A DNA stretch of 64,000 nt from Mesorhizobium sp. (GTDB lineage: Bacteria; Pseudomonadota; Alphaproteobacteria; Rhizobiales; Rhizobiaceae), in NCBI GenBank assembly GCA_004020315.1, contig SAQG01000033.1, forward strand, positions 1-64,000, given 5' to 3'. Below, piece by piece: positions 50,913 to 60,970 of the stretch (its first letter is position 1; each line of letters begins with the position of its first letter). Below the pieces are notes generated by a model. The model saw only the letters and a program-made list of their open reading frames with translations, did no database searches and was not told the origin of the DNA. The position numbers and the translations under genes are program-made.

Positions 50913-52274
50913 TCAGCTCCAGGTGCGATCCCAGGAATACTCGTTGTCCCAGTGATCCGTGGGCTGCCAGATGCTGCTGACACCCGGCTGCAGATGCTGC
51001 GAGATCACCTCGTCGACAACGTCGTCGATCCCCAGGCCCGGCTTGTCGGAAACAGCAATAAAGCCGTCCTTCACGAGCGGCTTGGGAACGCCGGTGACGA
51101 TATCGTCCCACCAGTCGACATCGGCAGAGTGGTATTCGAGCGCCATGAAGTTTTCGGTCGCGGTCGCGACATGTGCCGCGGCCATTGCGGCGATTGGACT
51201 TTCCGCCATATGAATGGCCATGGCGACGCCGTGGTCCTGCGCCATGTCGCCGATCTTCTTGGTCTCGAGGATGCCCCCACTGGTGAGCAGGTCTGGGTGG
51301 ATAACGGAGAGGCCGCCGCTCTTGAGCAGAGGCTCGAAGGCCTCCTTGAGGTAGATGTCCTCGCCGGTGCAGATCGGCACCGTGGTGGCGTCCTGCAGTT
51401 GTCGGTACTGCTCGGTGTACTGCCATGGGATCACATCCTCGAGCCAGGCTGGCACATATTTTTCAATCCGCCTGGCGAGGCGAATTCCGTTCTGCAGCGA
51501 GATGTGGCCGACGTGGTCGATGGCGAGCGGAACATCCATGCCGATAACCTCGCGAACTTCGGCAATGTACTGTTCAAGCAGATCGAGGCCCTTGTCGGAA
51601 AAGTGGAGGCCGGTAAATGGGTGGGCGACGTTGTGCAAATCGTACGCGGCGTTGCGGGCGCGCCGCTCTTCAAGGCTCTTGACCGGGCCGCGGCCGGGCT
51701 GAACGCGATACCCTTCAAGTGAGCCGGCAGGGGAGACGACCGCACCCGGGACGTCGGCGATCTGCATCAGCCCCAGATCCATCTTGAGGAAAGTGAAGCC
51801 GAGCGCCATACGCTGCTTGAGGCGTTTGCCGGTCTCGGTGCCGCTCGGTACGGTCGCGTCGGTATCGCAATAGAGGCGCACCTCCTCCCGAAACCGGCCG
51901 CCGAGCATCTGGTAGATAGGGACGCCATAGGCCTTGCCGGCGAGATCCCACAACGCGATTTCGATCGCCGAGACGCCGCCGGCTTGCCGGCCGTGCCCGC
52001 CGAACTGCTTGATCCGGCGAAACAGGCGATCGATGTTGCAGGGGTTCTCGCCAAGCAGTCGGCTCTTCAGCATCAGCGCATAGGTGGCGCTGGCGCCGTC
52101 GCGCACCTCGCCAAGCCCGACGATGCCCTGGTTGGTGTAAATCTTGAGCAGGGTTGAGGTGAACGGCGCGCCGACGATTTCGGCTACCCGCATGTCGGTG
52201 ATGCGAAGCTGGGATGGCTTAGAGTTCGCGTTCACCCGATTGAGCGCCTCGTCGGCGCCGCCCGTCTTTGCCAT
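50913..52274 (-). CDS. Mandelate racemase/muconate lactonizing enzyme family protein 2
   Basis: This 453-residue member is longer than usual (about 380-400) because of an N-terminal tail and an insert near residues 185-210. Metal sites are in PLAIDHVGHISLQNG, AWLEDVIPWQYTEQ and ICTGEDIYLKEAF, and the late catalytic-type histidine in VAMAIHMAESPIAAMAAAHV. It lies between MR genes 1 and 3 and is co-oriented. The substrate is probably an aldonate or uronate-derived acid; this cannot be narrowed by sequence. Confidence 0.92.
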   Translation of the reverse strand: MAKTGGADEALNRVNANSKPSQLRITDMRVAEIVGAPFTSTLLKIYTNQGIVGLGEVRDGASATYALMLKSRLLGENPCNIDRLFRRIKQFGGHGRQAGGVSAIEIALWDLAGKAYGVPIYQMLGGRFREEVRLYCDTDATVPSGTETGKRLKQRMALGFTFLKMDLGLMQIADVPGAVVSPAGSLEGYRVQPGRGPVKSLEERRARNAAYDLHNVAHPFTGLHFSDKGLDLLEQYIAEVREVIGMDVPLAIDHVGHISLQNGIRLARRIEKYVPAWLEDVIPWQYTEQYRQLQDATTVPICTGEDIYLKEAFEPLLKSGGLSVIHPDLLTSGGILETKKIGDMAQDHGVAMAIHMAESPIAAMAAAHVATATENFMALEYHSADVDWWDDIVTGVPKPLVKDGFIAVSDKPGLGIDDVVDEVISQHLQPGVSSIWQPTDHWDNEYSWDRTWS

Positions 52275-52337
52275 GACTTATCCTCGTTCTGGTGGATGGG
52301 GCTTGTCGCCAGCATGCTTGGCCGGCATAGAGCGTTG

Positions 52338-53504
52338 CTAGCCCAGCTCAATCTCGTGGGCCTGCAGGTAGTCGCGGTTCATCTCAATACCGAGACCAGG
52401 CCTCGACGTCAGCTTGAGGCTGCCATTCGAGACGTCGAGTGGTCTGTCGATGAGGTGATCGTATTTGCCCAGGTTCCACTCCGACGTTTCGAGCTTGTAG
52501 AAGTTAGGAACGGTCATCATCACCTGCGCTCCCGCAACCACGTTGATCGGTCCCGCGGCGTCATGTGGCGAGACCGGGACGTAGTAGGCTTCGCATAGGG
52601 CAGAAATCTTCTTGAGTTCGGTAATGCCGCCGGTCCAGGTGACATCAGGCATGATGTAGTCAGCGAGCTTGTTCTCGAGTACCGGCACGAAATCCCACTT
52701 CGTGTGGCCGCGCTCGCCCCACGAGATGGCGGCACTGACCTTTTCACGCACCTGCTTGAGGGCGTTAAGGCTCTCGGGCGGGCAGGGCTCCTCAAACCAG
52801 TCGATCTGGCCGGCTTCCTCGAGGCTACGACAGAGGCGAATGGCGGTGGGAACGTCGAAGCGGCCATGCGCATCGATGAGAATGTCGACATCGGGCCCCG
52901 CCGTTTCGCGGATCAGAGCCGTGAGTTCGGCCGCTTCGCGCTCGTCCTTGCGGGTCATGCTGCCATCGAGGTAGCCGTCCCGCTGTTCGCGGGGCAGGCC
53001 ATCGGCGTCGCGGCCCTGGTGGGGGTAAGGATCGAACTTGAGCGCAGTGTGTCCGGACTCGACGATGTCCAGAATTTCGCGGACCACAGCCTCCTTGCTG
53101 GTAAATTTGGCCTGGTTGGGATGGGTGTAGAGCGCGATTTCATCGCGTACTGGTCCGCCCAGCAGCTCGTAAATTGGCTTGCCGAGGACTTTGCCCCGGA
53201 TGTCCCAGAGGGCTATATCGATGGCGCTCACGCATTCGACCGCGGCGCCGCGGCTGCCCATATAGGTGAAGCTGCGAAAAATCTTGTGCCAGAGATGCTC
53301 GATACGCGCGGGATCCTCGCCTGTCACGGCCACACCGATCTGCCGAAGGATCGTGCAGAGAGCGCGGTTGGCGAGCCTTGTGGTGGTGGTGATCTCTCCC
53401 CAGCCGCTCACCCCCTCGTTGGTCGTCACTTCGACGAACAGGAACTCTCCCCAATAAGAAGCATCGGACTTGATCAGCCACGGCCGAATGCTCGTGATTT
53501 TCAT
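52338..53504 (-). CDS. Mandelate racemase/muconate lactonizing enzyme family protein 3
   Basis: This 388-residue enzyme starts MKITSIRPWLIKSDASYWGE; AAGGAATTGAG precedes the ATG at 53504. Metal ligands and motifs are DILIDAHGRFDVPTAI, DWFEEPCPPES and SWGERGHTKWDF, with PVSPHDAAGPINV carrying the catalytic histidine. The signature is that of acid-sugar dehydratases. It is the first MR gene downstream of GntR on the minus strand and separated from it by about 60 bases. Confidence 0.93.
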   Translation of the reverse strand: MKITSIRPWLIKSDASYWGEFLFVEVTTNEGVSGWGEITTTTRLANRALCTILRQIGVAVTGEDPARIEHLWHKIFRSFTYMGSRGAAVECVSAIDIALWDIRGKVLGKPIYELLGGPVRDEIALYTHPNQAKFTSKEAVVREILDIVESGHTALKFDPYPHQGRDADGLPREQRDGYLDGSMTRKDEREAAELTALIRETAGPDVDILIDAHGRFDVPTAIRLCRSLEEAGQIDWFEEPCPPESLNALKQVREKVSAAISWGERGHTKWDFVPVLENKLADYIMPDVTWTGGITELKKISALCEAYYVPVSPHDAAGPINVVAGAQVMMTVPNFYKLETSEWNLGKYDHLIDRPLDVSNGSLKLTSRPGLGIEMNRDYLQAHEIELG

Positions 53505-53563
53505 CTCAATTCCTTTATCTGAAATGGCCAGGGCTAACGATGTTCGATACTGGACCTTCGTTC

Positions 53564-54271
53564 CTATCCGGCCCGAGCGGCGTTGCGCGCACGCATCTGT
53601 TCGAGGATATGCCGGCCGGAACCCTCGACATGGCGGGAAATGAGTTCGGCCGCCTTGTCGGCTTCTCCCGCTTTTACGTGCGCGATGAGTTCGCGGTGCT
53701 CGCGAATGATCGCGGCACGCCGCGCGAGCGTGAAATTGAACCGCCGGCTCACGGCTCGTAGCACTTCGCGATGCTTCCACCAAAGTTCCGCGGCATGGCG
53801 GTTATAGTGCCGCTGGTACATCACGGTGTGGAAAGCGGTATCAAGCTCACTGTGCCTGAAGGTGTCGGCAAAGTTGTTCTCTTCAATCAGGCCTTGGAGA
53901 CGTTCGAGTTCGGCGATGTCCTCGCCGGTCGCCATGTTCACAAACCATCGCGTCAGGGCCGGCTCGATCAGAACACCGATTTCGTAGATATCCCGGACAA
54001 AATCCTGATCTATGGGTCGCACGCGCGCCCCGCGATTGGGGAGAAAGGTGACAAAACCCTCCCCGCGCAAGAGCTGCAGGGCCTCGCGCACGGGGTTGGT
54101 CGAGGTGCCGTGACGCCGGGCGAGATCAGTGACCACAAGCCGTTCGTTGGCGGCGAGCCGTCCCTCAATGATGTCTTCCCTGATCAGTTCATAAAGCGAG
54201 GCGCCCTCGCTGGAGGCCATGGGGTCGGTCTCCACCGGTGGCATGGCTTTAAAATCATCTATTTCGGCCAA
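53564..54271 (-). CDS. GntR family regulator (FadR/FCD type)
   Basis: This 235-residue regulator has a winged helix (SLYELIREDIIEGRLAANER, then LARRHGTSTNPVREALQLLR) and an all-helical FCD ligand domain with metal-binding-type histidines (DTAFHTVMYQRHYNRHAAEL and RHVEGSGRHIL). It lies in the same orientation as the three MR genes and is divergent from the CUT1 importer. It most likely represses both until the sugar acid is present. Confidence 0.92.
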   Translation of the reverse strand: MAEIDDFKAMPPVETDPMASSEGASLYELIREDIIEGRLAANERLVVTDLARRHGTSTNPVREALQLLRGEGFVTFLPNRGARVRPIDQDFVRDIYEIGVLIEPALTRWFVNMATGEDIAELERLQGLIEENNFADTFRHSELDTAFHTVMYQRHYNRHAAELWWKHREVLRAVSRRFNFTLARRAAIIREHRELIAHVKAGEADKAAELISRHVEGSGRHILEQMRARNAARAG

Positions 54272-54362
54272 GGCCGGCTCCCCTGATCAATACATACCCT
54301 GCCCGATATCACACACGGTTTTCACAAACAATGTACGATCCAGCGCGTTGACAGGCAATCCA

Positions 54363-54388
54363 CGATCTGAAAACGTACAAAATGATCG
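54363..54388. promoter_or_regulatory. Candidate GntR-site dyad in divergent gap
   Basis: CGATC and GATCG form a short inverted repeat around TGAAAACGTACAAAAT, with a second GTACGATC nearby (54331-54338). A TTGACA -35-like element lies at 54348-54353. The position between the regulator and the binding-protein gene fits an operator; the symmetry is weak. Confidence 0.3.
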
Positions 54389-54482
54389 AAGGGATACATA
54401 GAACAGAAAGGCGTCCCCCGGTCGAACGAACTAGACCGCTTTGCCTCGGCGCAGGGCGGCATGAAGAACAGGGAGGATACCT

Positions 54483-55961
54483 ATGACGAGGATTACGCTC
54501 GGCAGTGCGGTCCTGCGCGGCACTGTCGCCACTGCTTTGATGGCATCGCTGATGTCCACATCGGCCCTGGGAGCGCCGCCGGTCGACCTCAGCAAGTGGT
54601 CGCCGGAATATGTGCGCTCCATTGCGGGCACACAGGATTTTGACACGGCCGCCGATTGCGCCAAGGTCACCCCGCTCGACTACAAGGGGCGACTGACTTT
54701 CTGGTATCAGGGCGTGTTCGAGGGCGACCCCGACCTTTTGCGCCAGTACTACAAGGATTTCTTCGAGACCTTCCGCAAGACCTATCCGAACATCCAGCTC
54801 GAGGAACAAGCCCTCACCTACAACGACCTGCTTGACAAGTTCCGCACGGCGCTCCTCGGCAATGCCGCGCCGATGGCGGTTCGCCTGCAAATCCTCGGTG
54901 GTACCGAGTTCGCCTCAAAAGGCTATCTGCAGCCGCTCAAACCCGAGGATGTGGGATATTCCACCGAGGACTTCTGGCCCGGCGCCATGAAGGCCGTGAC
55001 CTGGGAGGGGGTGACCTACGGGATTCCAACCAACAACGAGACGATGGCGTTCATCTGGAACGCCGACATCTTCAAGCGTGCGGGCCTTGATCCGGACAAG
55101 GCTCCGGCAACCTGGGACGACGTCGTCAAGTATTCCAAGCAGATCCACGACAAGCTCGGCATTGCCGGTTACGGCCTCGTGGCTCGCAAGAATGCCGGCA
55201 ATACGCCGTACCGCTTTATGCCGCAGCTGTGGGCCTATGGCGGCGGCGTCTTCGACGAAGCCACCGCGAACCCGACCTATGAGCAGGTCAATCTCGATAG
55301 CCCGCAGAGCAAGGCCGCGCTGCAAGCCTCGTACGACATGTATGTTCGCGACAAGTCGGTTCCGGTTTCGGCGCTCACCAACCAGCAGGCCGATAACCAG
55401 CCCCTGTTCCTCGCCGGCCAGCTCGGAATGATGATCTCGCACCCGTCCGACTATGATGTCATGCTCGACCTGCAGAAGAAGGCGACGGGGGCAGACAAGG
55501 ATAAGGCGCAGACCGTTATCGACAACATGCGCTACGGCCTGATTCCCACTGGCCCCGACGGCAAGCGCGCAGTCGTGTTCGGCGGCTCGAACATTCACAT
55601 CCTGAAGCCTGAATATGTCGAGGGCGGCAAGGTCGACGAGCCGGCCGCAAAGGCTATCATCTGCATGTGGACGAGCCCTGAATGGTCGCTGAAAATGGCC
55701 TACGCCGGCTCGAACCCGGGCAACCTTAACGGCTTCAAGACCAAATGGATGAAGGAACGTCTGGACAACATCAAGTTCCTCGATGTCACGACCTCGATGC
55801 TACCATATGGCATCCCGTTCCCAGCGCTGCCGCAGGCCCCCGAGATCATGAACATCATCGTCCCGGACATGCTGCAGAATGCCCTGACCGGAGCGATGAC
55901 CGTCGACGAGGCAGCGGACGACGCGGCCAAGAAGGTAAGAGACCTGATGGGCGGACTCTAG
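54483..55961 (+). CDS. ABC importer solute-binding protein (CUT1), sugar-acid locus
   Basis: This 492-residue protein has a Sec signal (LRGTVATALMASLMSTSALG) and the family 1 binding-protein pattern, with IPTNNETMAFIWNADIFKRA and FLAGQLGMMISHPSDYDVM. It is longer than usual by about 60 residues, due to an extended N-terminal part (residues 30-70) after the signal. The ATG follows AGGATACCT. It starts the importer operon that ends with an MR/MLE dehydratase and an aldolase. Confidence 0.92.
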   Translation: MTRITLGSAVLRGTVATALMASLMSTSALGAPPVDLSKWSPEYVRSIAGTQDFDTAADCAKVTPLDYKGRLTFWYQGVFEGDPDLLRQYYKDFFETFRKTYPNIQLEEQALTYNDLLDKFRTALLGNAAPMAVRLQILGGTEFASKGYLQPLKPEDVGYSTEDFWPGAMKAVTWEGVTYGIPTNNETMAFIWNADIFKRAGLDPDKAPATWDDVVKYSKQIHDKLGIAGYGLVARKNAGNTPYRFMPQLWAYGGGVFDEATANPTYEQVNLDSPQSKAALQASYDMYVRDKSVPVSALTNQQADNQPLFLAGQLGMMISHPSDYDVMLDLQKKATGADKDKAQTVIDNMRYGLIPTGPDGKRAVVFGGSNIHILKPEYVEGGKVDEPAAKAIICMWTSPEWSLKMAYAGSNPGNLNGFKTKWMKERLDNIKFLDVTTSMLPYGIPFPALPQAPEIMNIIVPDMLQNALTGAMTVDEAADDAAKKVRDLMGGL

Positions 55962-56028
55962 TCCAAGCCTGACCGGCTGCACCGATAGCGCAGCCGGTTC
56001 GTCCAGAAAAAAACAAGGGCGCGCCACA

Positions 56029-56988
56029 GTGACGATCGTGACCGGGAAGGCCGAGGCTCGCCGAAGATTGCAATCCGGCAAGCCCGGCGTGCTACGCAAG
56101 ATATGGGAACATCGCGCTGACTACACGTACGTGCTCCCTGCGATCGCCGTGATGCTCATCGTCATCGCCTATCCGATCTACTACACGATCGAGCTGTCGT
56201 TTTTCAAGACGCCGCCTGGACTGCAGCTCCGCGACAAGACCTTCATCGGCATCGACAACTACACGGCCATCCTCACCAGCGAGGTGTTCTGGAGAGTCAC
56301 CTGGAACACTCTGATCTGGACACTGGGCTCCACTTTGATTGCCTTTGTCTTGGGGTTTGCCACCGCGCTGGCGCTTCACCGCGAGTTTGTCGGCCGCGGT
56401 GTGCTGCGCGCAATCCTGATCATTCCCTGGGTCATCAGCGCGGTCGCCGCCTCCTATATCTGGAAGTGGATCTATCATTCGGACTTCGGGATCATCGGTG
56501 CGGTGCTGGTCGGCCTCGGATTGGCCGACCGACCGCCGAATTTCATCGACAGCGTCAGCACGGTGCTGCCTTCCCTGATCGTCGTCAATATCTGGCGCGA
56601 GTTTCCGTTTGCCATGATCATGATGATGGCCGGCCTGCAGACCGTGCCAGAGCAGTTGCTGCGCGCCGCGCAGGTCGACGGAGCCAGCGCCTGGCAGCGC
56701 TTCTGGCACGTCACCTTCCCGCACTTGCGCAACGTATCGACGGTGACGATCCTGCTGCTCGCGGTGGCCAACTTCAATTCCTTCATCATCCCTTGGATCA
56801 TGACCGGCGGCGGGCCCTCCAACGCATCGCATATCTGGATCACCCACATTTATGAGCTCGCCTTCGGCCGACAGCGCTGGGGCGTGGCATCTGCCTATTC
56901 GGTGCTCCTGTTTCTCACCCTGATGACGCTCGGCTACTTCTACGTCCGTGCGCTGAGCGGCAATGAGCGGCAAGAGGGTAGCGCATGA
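56029..56988 (+). CDS. ABC importer permease 1, sugar-acid locus
   Basis: This 319-residue permease has about six membrane segments (VLPAIAVMLIVIAYPIYYTI and others) and the EAA loop LLRAAQVDGASAWQRFWHVT. It starts with GTG at 56029, 67 bases after the binding protein. It overlaps the second permease gene by 4 bases. Confidence 0.92.
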   Translation: MTIVTGKAEARRRLQSGKPGVLRKIWEHRADYTYVLPAIAVMLIVIAYPIYYTIELSFFKTPPGLQLRDKTFIGIDNYTAILTSEVFWRVTWNTLIWTLGSTLIAFVLGFATALALHREFVGRGVLRAILIIPWVISAVAASYIWKWIYHSDFGIIGAVLVGLGLADRPPNFIDSVSTVLPSLIVVNIWREFPFAMIMMMAGLQTVPEQLLRAAQVDGASAWQRFWHVTFPHLRNVSTVTILLLAVANFNSFIIPWIMTGGGPSNASHIWITHIYELAFGRQRWGVASAYSVLLFLTLMTLGYFYVRALSGNERQEGSA

Positions 56989-57875
56989 GCACGACTGCCG
57001 AAGCAGCCCCTCGAGGCCTGAGCCGTCGCCGGATGCGCGTCGACGGATGGCGGTGGTCCGGGCGCATCTTCCTCGCGTTCATGCTGCTCTACACCGCGGT
57101 GCCGATGATCTGGATGCTGATCACCTCGATCAAGTCCGGGTTCGCGGCGATGCAATTCCCGCCGCAATGGTGGCCTGACGAACCTACCCTCGCCAGCTAC
57201 GAGAAGCTGCTCGATCCCCAGAACAGCGTCGGCCAGGACTTCCTCCGCTTCTTCTGGAACAGCCTTTTCGTGTCGACCGTCACGACAATCCTCTCGGTGA
57301 TCGTCGCCGTCCCTGCGGCCTACGCGTTTTCGCGCTTCAGTTTCCCCGGCCGGAACTTCCTGTTCTTCGCCGTGCTGCTGCGCAACATGTTCCCGGCGGT
57401 GATCTTTCTTGTACCGCTGTTCATCCTGATGCGCCTGCTCGGGTTGATGAACACGCATGGCTCGCTGATTCTCACCTATCTCACCTTCGGCCTGCCGCTG
57501 GCGATCTGGTTGCTCAAGGGCTTTTACGACAACATTCCGGTGCAGCTCGAGCAGGCGGCGCGCATCGATGGGGCAACGCGGTTCCAGGCCTTCATCTTGA
57601 TTGTGATGCCGCTCTCGGCGCCGGGGATCATCGCCACCGCGATCTATTCATTCATCGGCGCGTGGAACGAATACATCTACGCCTACACCTTCCTCACCAA
57701 GAACGACCAGTTGACACTGCCGGTCGGCATCCAACGCTTTTTCTCGGAAAATACGACGGACTTTCCCGGCCTGATGGCGGCCAGCTTCATGATGAGCGTG
57801 CCCGTCGTGGTGCTGTTCCTCGTCCTGCAACGATACTTCGTACGCGCCCTTACAGAAGGCGCGGTCAAGCACTAG
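56985..57875 (+). CDS. ABC importer permease 2, sugar-acid locus
   Basis: This 296-residue MalG-type permease has the EAA loop QLEQAARIDGATRFQAFILI and no large periplasmic insert, in contrast to its counterpart at 12.1 kb. The ATG lies in the overlap with permease 1. The ATPase gene follows after 10 bases. Confidence 0.92.
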   Translation: MSTTAEAAPRGLSRRRMRVDGWRWSGRIFLAFMLLYTAVPMIWMLITSIKSGFAAMQFPPQWWPDEPTLASYEKLLDPQNSVGQDFLRFFWNSLFVSTVTTILSVIVAVPAAYAFSRFSFPGRNFLFFAVLLRNMFPAVIFLVPLFILMRLLGLMNTHGSLILTYLTFGLPLAIWLLKGFYDNIPVQLEQAARIDGATRFQAFILIVMPLSAPGIIATAIYSFIGAWNEYIYAYTFLTKNDQLTLPVGIQRFFSENTTDFPGLMAASFMMSVPVVVLFLVLQRYFVRALTEGAVKH

Positions 57876-57885
57876 GGAGTTGCCG

Positions 57886-58983
57886 ATGGCCCACGTGGTC
57901 CTCAAAGATCTCGTCAAGACCTATGGCAGTTTCAAAGCTGTCAACGACGTTTCGCTGACGGTCAATGACGGCGAGTTCGTTGCGCTGGTCGGCCCTTCAG
58001 GCTGCGGCAAGACAACCACTCTCAATCTCGTCGCGGGGCTGATCCCGATCACATCGGGCGACATCGTCATCGGGGACAGGGTGGTCAACGACCTCGACCC
58101 CAAGGACCGGGACATCGCAATGGTGTTCCAGAACTACGCGCTATATCCGCAGAAATCGGTTTACAAGAACCTGGCGTTCCCGCTGCAGATGCGCAAACTG
58201 CCCAGGGACGAGATTGACAAGAAGGTCAAGGAAGCGGCGCGAGTGCTCGACATGACGCACCTGCTCGAGCGCAAGCCACGCGAACTTTCGGGCGGGCAGC
58301 AGCAGCGGGTGGCCCTGGGCCGTGCGCTTGTCCGCGACCCCGCCGTGTTCCTGATGGACGAGCCGCTCTCTAACCTCGATGCCAAACTGCGCGTGCAGAT
58401 GCGGTCGGAGATCAAGCGCTTCCACCAAGATCTAAAGGCGACGATCATCTATGTGACGCACGACCAGCTCGAAGCCGTGACCATGGCCGACAAGATGGCG
58501 GTGATGAACGGCGGCTACCTGCAGCAATACGATTCACCGGCGCAGGTCTTTGCCCATCCCGTCAACATGTTCGTCGCCAGCTTCATAGGCAGCCCGGCGA
58601 TGAGCCTTATTCCGTTGCAGGCATCGACGGCAAACGGGCACTCTGTATTGACCGGCGCGGAGGGCTGGAGCTTTGAGCTCTCGCCGCGCAACGCCCAGAA
58701 GGTCGCAAGGGCAACGACCAGGAAAGTCGTGCTCGGCGCGCGTCACTCGACGATCAAGCTGCGCAAGAGCGCGGTCCCCGGTGCCATTCCGGCCAAGGCC
58801 TACACGGTGGAGCCGACCGGAGACGTCACCTTCGTGCAGGCGTTCCTGTCCGGCGCCATCGTCAACGTCAGCGTGCCGCCGAACATTGCCGTCGCGCCCG
58901 ATGAACAGATCTGGCTCGAGTTCGACCAGGAGCGGATGCATCTGTTCGACGGCGAAACCGAAATGGCCCTCAAGGCCAACTGA
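57886..58983 (+). CDS. ABC importer ATPase (UgpC/MsmX-like), sugar-acid locus
   Basis: This 365-residue ATPase has GPSGCGKTT, MVFQNYALYPQKSV, LSGGQQQRVALG, FLMDEPLSNLDA and YVTHDQLEAVTM, plus a TOBE domain from about residue 240. The ATG at 57886 follows GGGAG at 6 bases; a TTG two codons earlier is less likely. It is a paralogue of the ATPase at 13.1 kb. Confidence 0.94.
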   Translation: MAHVVLKDLVKTYGSFKAVNDVSLTVNDGEFVALVGPSGCGKTTTLNLVAGLIPITSGDIVIGDRVVNDLDPKDRDIAMVFQNYALYPQKSVYKNLAFPLQMRKLPRDEIDKKVKEAARVLDMTHLLERKPRELSGGQQQRVALGRALVRDPAVFLMDEPLSNLDAKLRVQMRSEIKRFHQDLKATIIYVTHDQLEAVTMADKMAVMNGGYLQQYDSPAQVFAHPVNMFVASFIGSPAMSLIPLQASTANGHSVLTGAEGWSFELSPRNAQKVARATTRKVVLGARHSTIKLRKSAVPGAIPAKAYTVEPTGDVTFVQAFLSGAIVNVSVPPNIAVAPDEQIWLEFDQERMHLFDGETEMALKAN

Positions 58984-59033
58984 GACAGGGCGCCAACTGA
59001 GACAGGGGCGGATGCGTTTGGAACGTGGCGTGG

Positions 59034-60197
59034 ATGACTACGAAGCTTAAGATCACCGCGATCAAGCCCTATCCAGTGTGGGTAGGAACGCGCAACCAGA
59101 TGCTCGTCAAGGTCGAGACCGACCAAGGCATCTTCGGCTGGGGTGAGAGCGGCTTGAGTGGTCGCGAGAAAGCGGTGTCCGGCGCGGTCGAGCATTATCG
59201 CGAGTTTCTCATCGGCCGCGACCCTATGAAGATTGGTCGGATCTGGCAGGAGGTTTATCGCAGCCAGTACTTCGAAGGCGGGCGAGTTCTGCAGGCTGCG
59301 ATTTCCGCCATCGACATCGCCCTTCACGACATCAAGGGCAAAGCGCTGGGGGTGCCGGTCTACGAGCTGCTAGGCGGCAAGCAGCGCGACCGCATCCCCA
59401 CCTTCGCCTCGACCGGGGACGAGGCTGAAGGAGACATTGCCATCGAACGAGCCCGCGAGCTACGCGCACAGGGGTGGCAGGCGATCCGCTTCTTCCCCGC
59501 CGGGCAAAACAGCAGGGACATCTTCGAGCCGCGAGAGTCGATCGGCGCTACCGCAAGTATGCTTAACAAGGCGCGCGAGGCGTTGGGCGGCGACGTCGTC
59601 CTCGGCATCGACTATCATCATCGGCTGTCAGTGGCCGAGGCGGCGAGCTTCTGCAACAAGCTCGGCCGTGGCGTGCTCGATTTCCTCGAGGAGCCGATAC
59701 GGGACGAGACACCGGAGGCCTACGAATCTTTGCGTAGGTTGACCGACATCCCTTTTGCCATCGGCGAGGAATTTGCCAGCAAGTGGCAGTTCCTGCCCTA
59801 CATCGAGCGTGGCATTCATCAGTTCAACCGGCTCGATGTTTGCAATGTCGGCGGGCTTACCGAGGCGATGAAAGTCGCTGGTTGGAGCGAGGCGCACTAT
59901 GTGGACCTGATGCCGCACAATCCCCTTGGTCCGGTGTGCACGGCCGCCACCGTGCATTTCGCTGCCGCGGTACCCAACTTCGCGTGGCTCGAGACCAGGG
60001 AACCCGAAACAAAGCTGGGCTTCGACAGTTCCGATTTCTTCCCCGTGCAACCACGGCTCCACGGGACCAACTATCCCGTCGGCGATCTGCCGGGGCTCGG
60101 CGTCGAGGTCAACGAGGATGCCATCCAGGCGGCGAGCTTTCGTTTTTGGGAAGCGCCTCACCTTAAGCGCCGCGACGGTTCTGTTACGAACTGGTAG
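59034..60197 (+). CDS. Mandelate racemase/DgoD-like dehydratase 4
   Basis: This 387-residue enolase-superfamily enzyme has VLGIDYHHRLSVAEA, DFLEEPIRDETPEA and PFAIGEEFASKW as metal ligands, and VDLMPHNPLGPVCTAATV with the catalytic histidine, as in D-galactonate-type dehydratases. The ATG at 59034 is chosen; a GTG at 59025 is in frame. It belongs to the importer operon. With the aldolase after it, it gives a route from an aldonate to a 2-keto-3-deoxy sugar and then to small acids. Confidence 0.92.
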   Translation: MTTKLKITAIKPYPVWVGTRNQMLVKVETDQGIFGWGESGLSGREKAVSGAVEHYREFLIGRDPMKIGRIWQEVYRSQYFEGGRVLQAAISAIDIALHDIKGKALGVPVYELLGGKQRDRIPTFASTGDEAEGDIAIERARELRAQGWQAIRFFPAGQNSRDIFEPRESIGATASMLNKAREALGGDVVLGIDYHHRLSVAEAASFCNKLGRGVLDFLEEPIRDETPEAYESLRRLTDIPFAIGEEFASKWQFLPYIERGIHQFNRLDVCNVGGLTEAMKVAGWSEAHYVDLMPHNPLGPVCTAATVHFAAAVPNFAWLETREPETKLGFDSSDFFPVQPRLHGTNYPVGDLPGLGVEVNEDAIQAASFRFWEAPHLKRRDGSVTNW

Positions 60198-60220
60198 TTC
60201 TCTTTCAACCGGAGTCCACG

Positions 60221-60970
60221 ATGACACATGCTCCCGACATCACGCGGCCGCCAAAAGACCTGATCGACGCGCTAAGGGAGATCGGCGCCGCGACGGTTGC
60301 CGGCACGCTTGGCCACATGGGTTTTCGCAATCCGCACATGGTGGGACCGGTGGCGCAGAACCACGGGAAGTCGATCGTCGGGCCGGCGCTGACGCTGCAG
60401 TTCATGCCACAGCGGCCGGACCTCTTCACCGAGGGGGAATATGCCGATCCAGAGACGCAACTGCACCGGCACGTGCTCTACCACGCGCAGGAGGGCGATG
60501 TGGTCGTGGTAGACGCGCGCGGTGACATGAGCTCGGGCGTCTTCGGCGATATGATGTCGACGTATTTCAAAGGCAGGGGCGGGGCGGGCATCGTCATCGA
60601 TGGATGCATGCGCGACCGGCCTAATGTTGAAAAGCTCGATCTGCCTCTATGGCTGCGCGGCTGGACGCCAAATTATCATGTGCAGACCAGCATCTATCCC
60701 AATGCAGTCAACGTTCCGATTGCCTGCGGCGGTGTCACGGTGATCCCCGGTGACATCATCGTGGCCGACGACGACGGGGTGGTGGTGCTTCCTGTCGCAA
60801 TGGCTCCGACGGTAATCGAAGAATCACAGAAGCATCACGATTGGGAGGAGTTCTCGCGAGTGAAGCTAATGGAGGGCGGGCCGTTGCAACGCTACTATCC
60901 GCTGCATGACGATGCCCGTGGGGAGTACGAGGAGTGGCGCAAAACAAACGGCATGCAGAACCCTAGTTAG
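60221..60970 (+). CDS. RraA/HMG-aldolase family protein
   Basis: This 249-residue protein belongs to the RraA-like family of class II pyruvate aldolases and relatives. ATVAGTLGHMGFRNPHMVGP is the N-terminal core, DVVVVDARGDMSSGVFGDMM a middle strand-loop, and IVIDGCMRDRPNVEKLDLPL holds the GxxRD metal site. It is the last gene of the operon, 23 bases after dehydratase 4. Cleavage of a 2-keto acid made by the dehydratases is the likely role; RNase-E control, as of E. coli RraA, is unlikely here. Confidence 0.88.
   Translation: MTHAPDITRPPKDLIDALREIGAATVAGTLGHMGFRNPHMVGPVAQNHGKSIVGPALTLQFMPQRPDLFTEGEYADPETQLHRHVLYHAQEGDVVVVDARGDMSSGVFGDMMSTYFKGRGGAGIVIDGCMRDRPNVEKLDLPLWLRGWTPNYHVQTSIYPNAVNVPIACGGVTVIPGDIIVADDDGVVVLPVAMAPTVIEESQKHHDWEEFSRVKLMEGGPLQRYYPLHDDARGEYEEWRKTNGMQNPS

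Noticed and set aside
54309..54890. Minus-strand frame across the divergent promoter and binding-protein signal
   Set aside because: It overlaps the signal peptide coding of a clear binding protein and has no family-like pattern.
56092..56973. Long minus-strand frame opposite the permease gene
   Set aside because: Asp/Arg/His-rich composition typical of an antisense shadow in GC-rich coding DNA.
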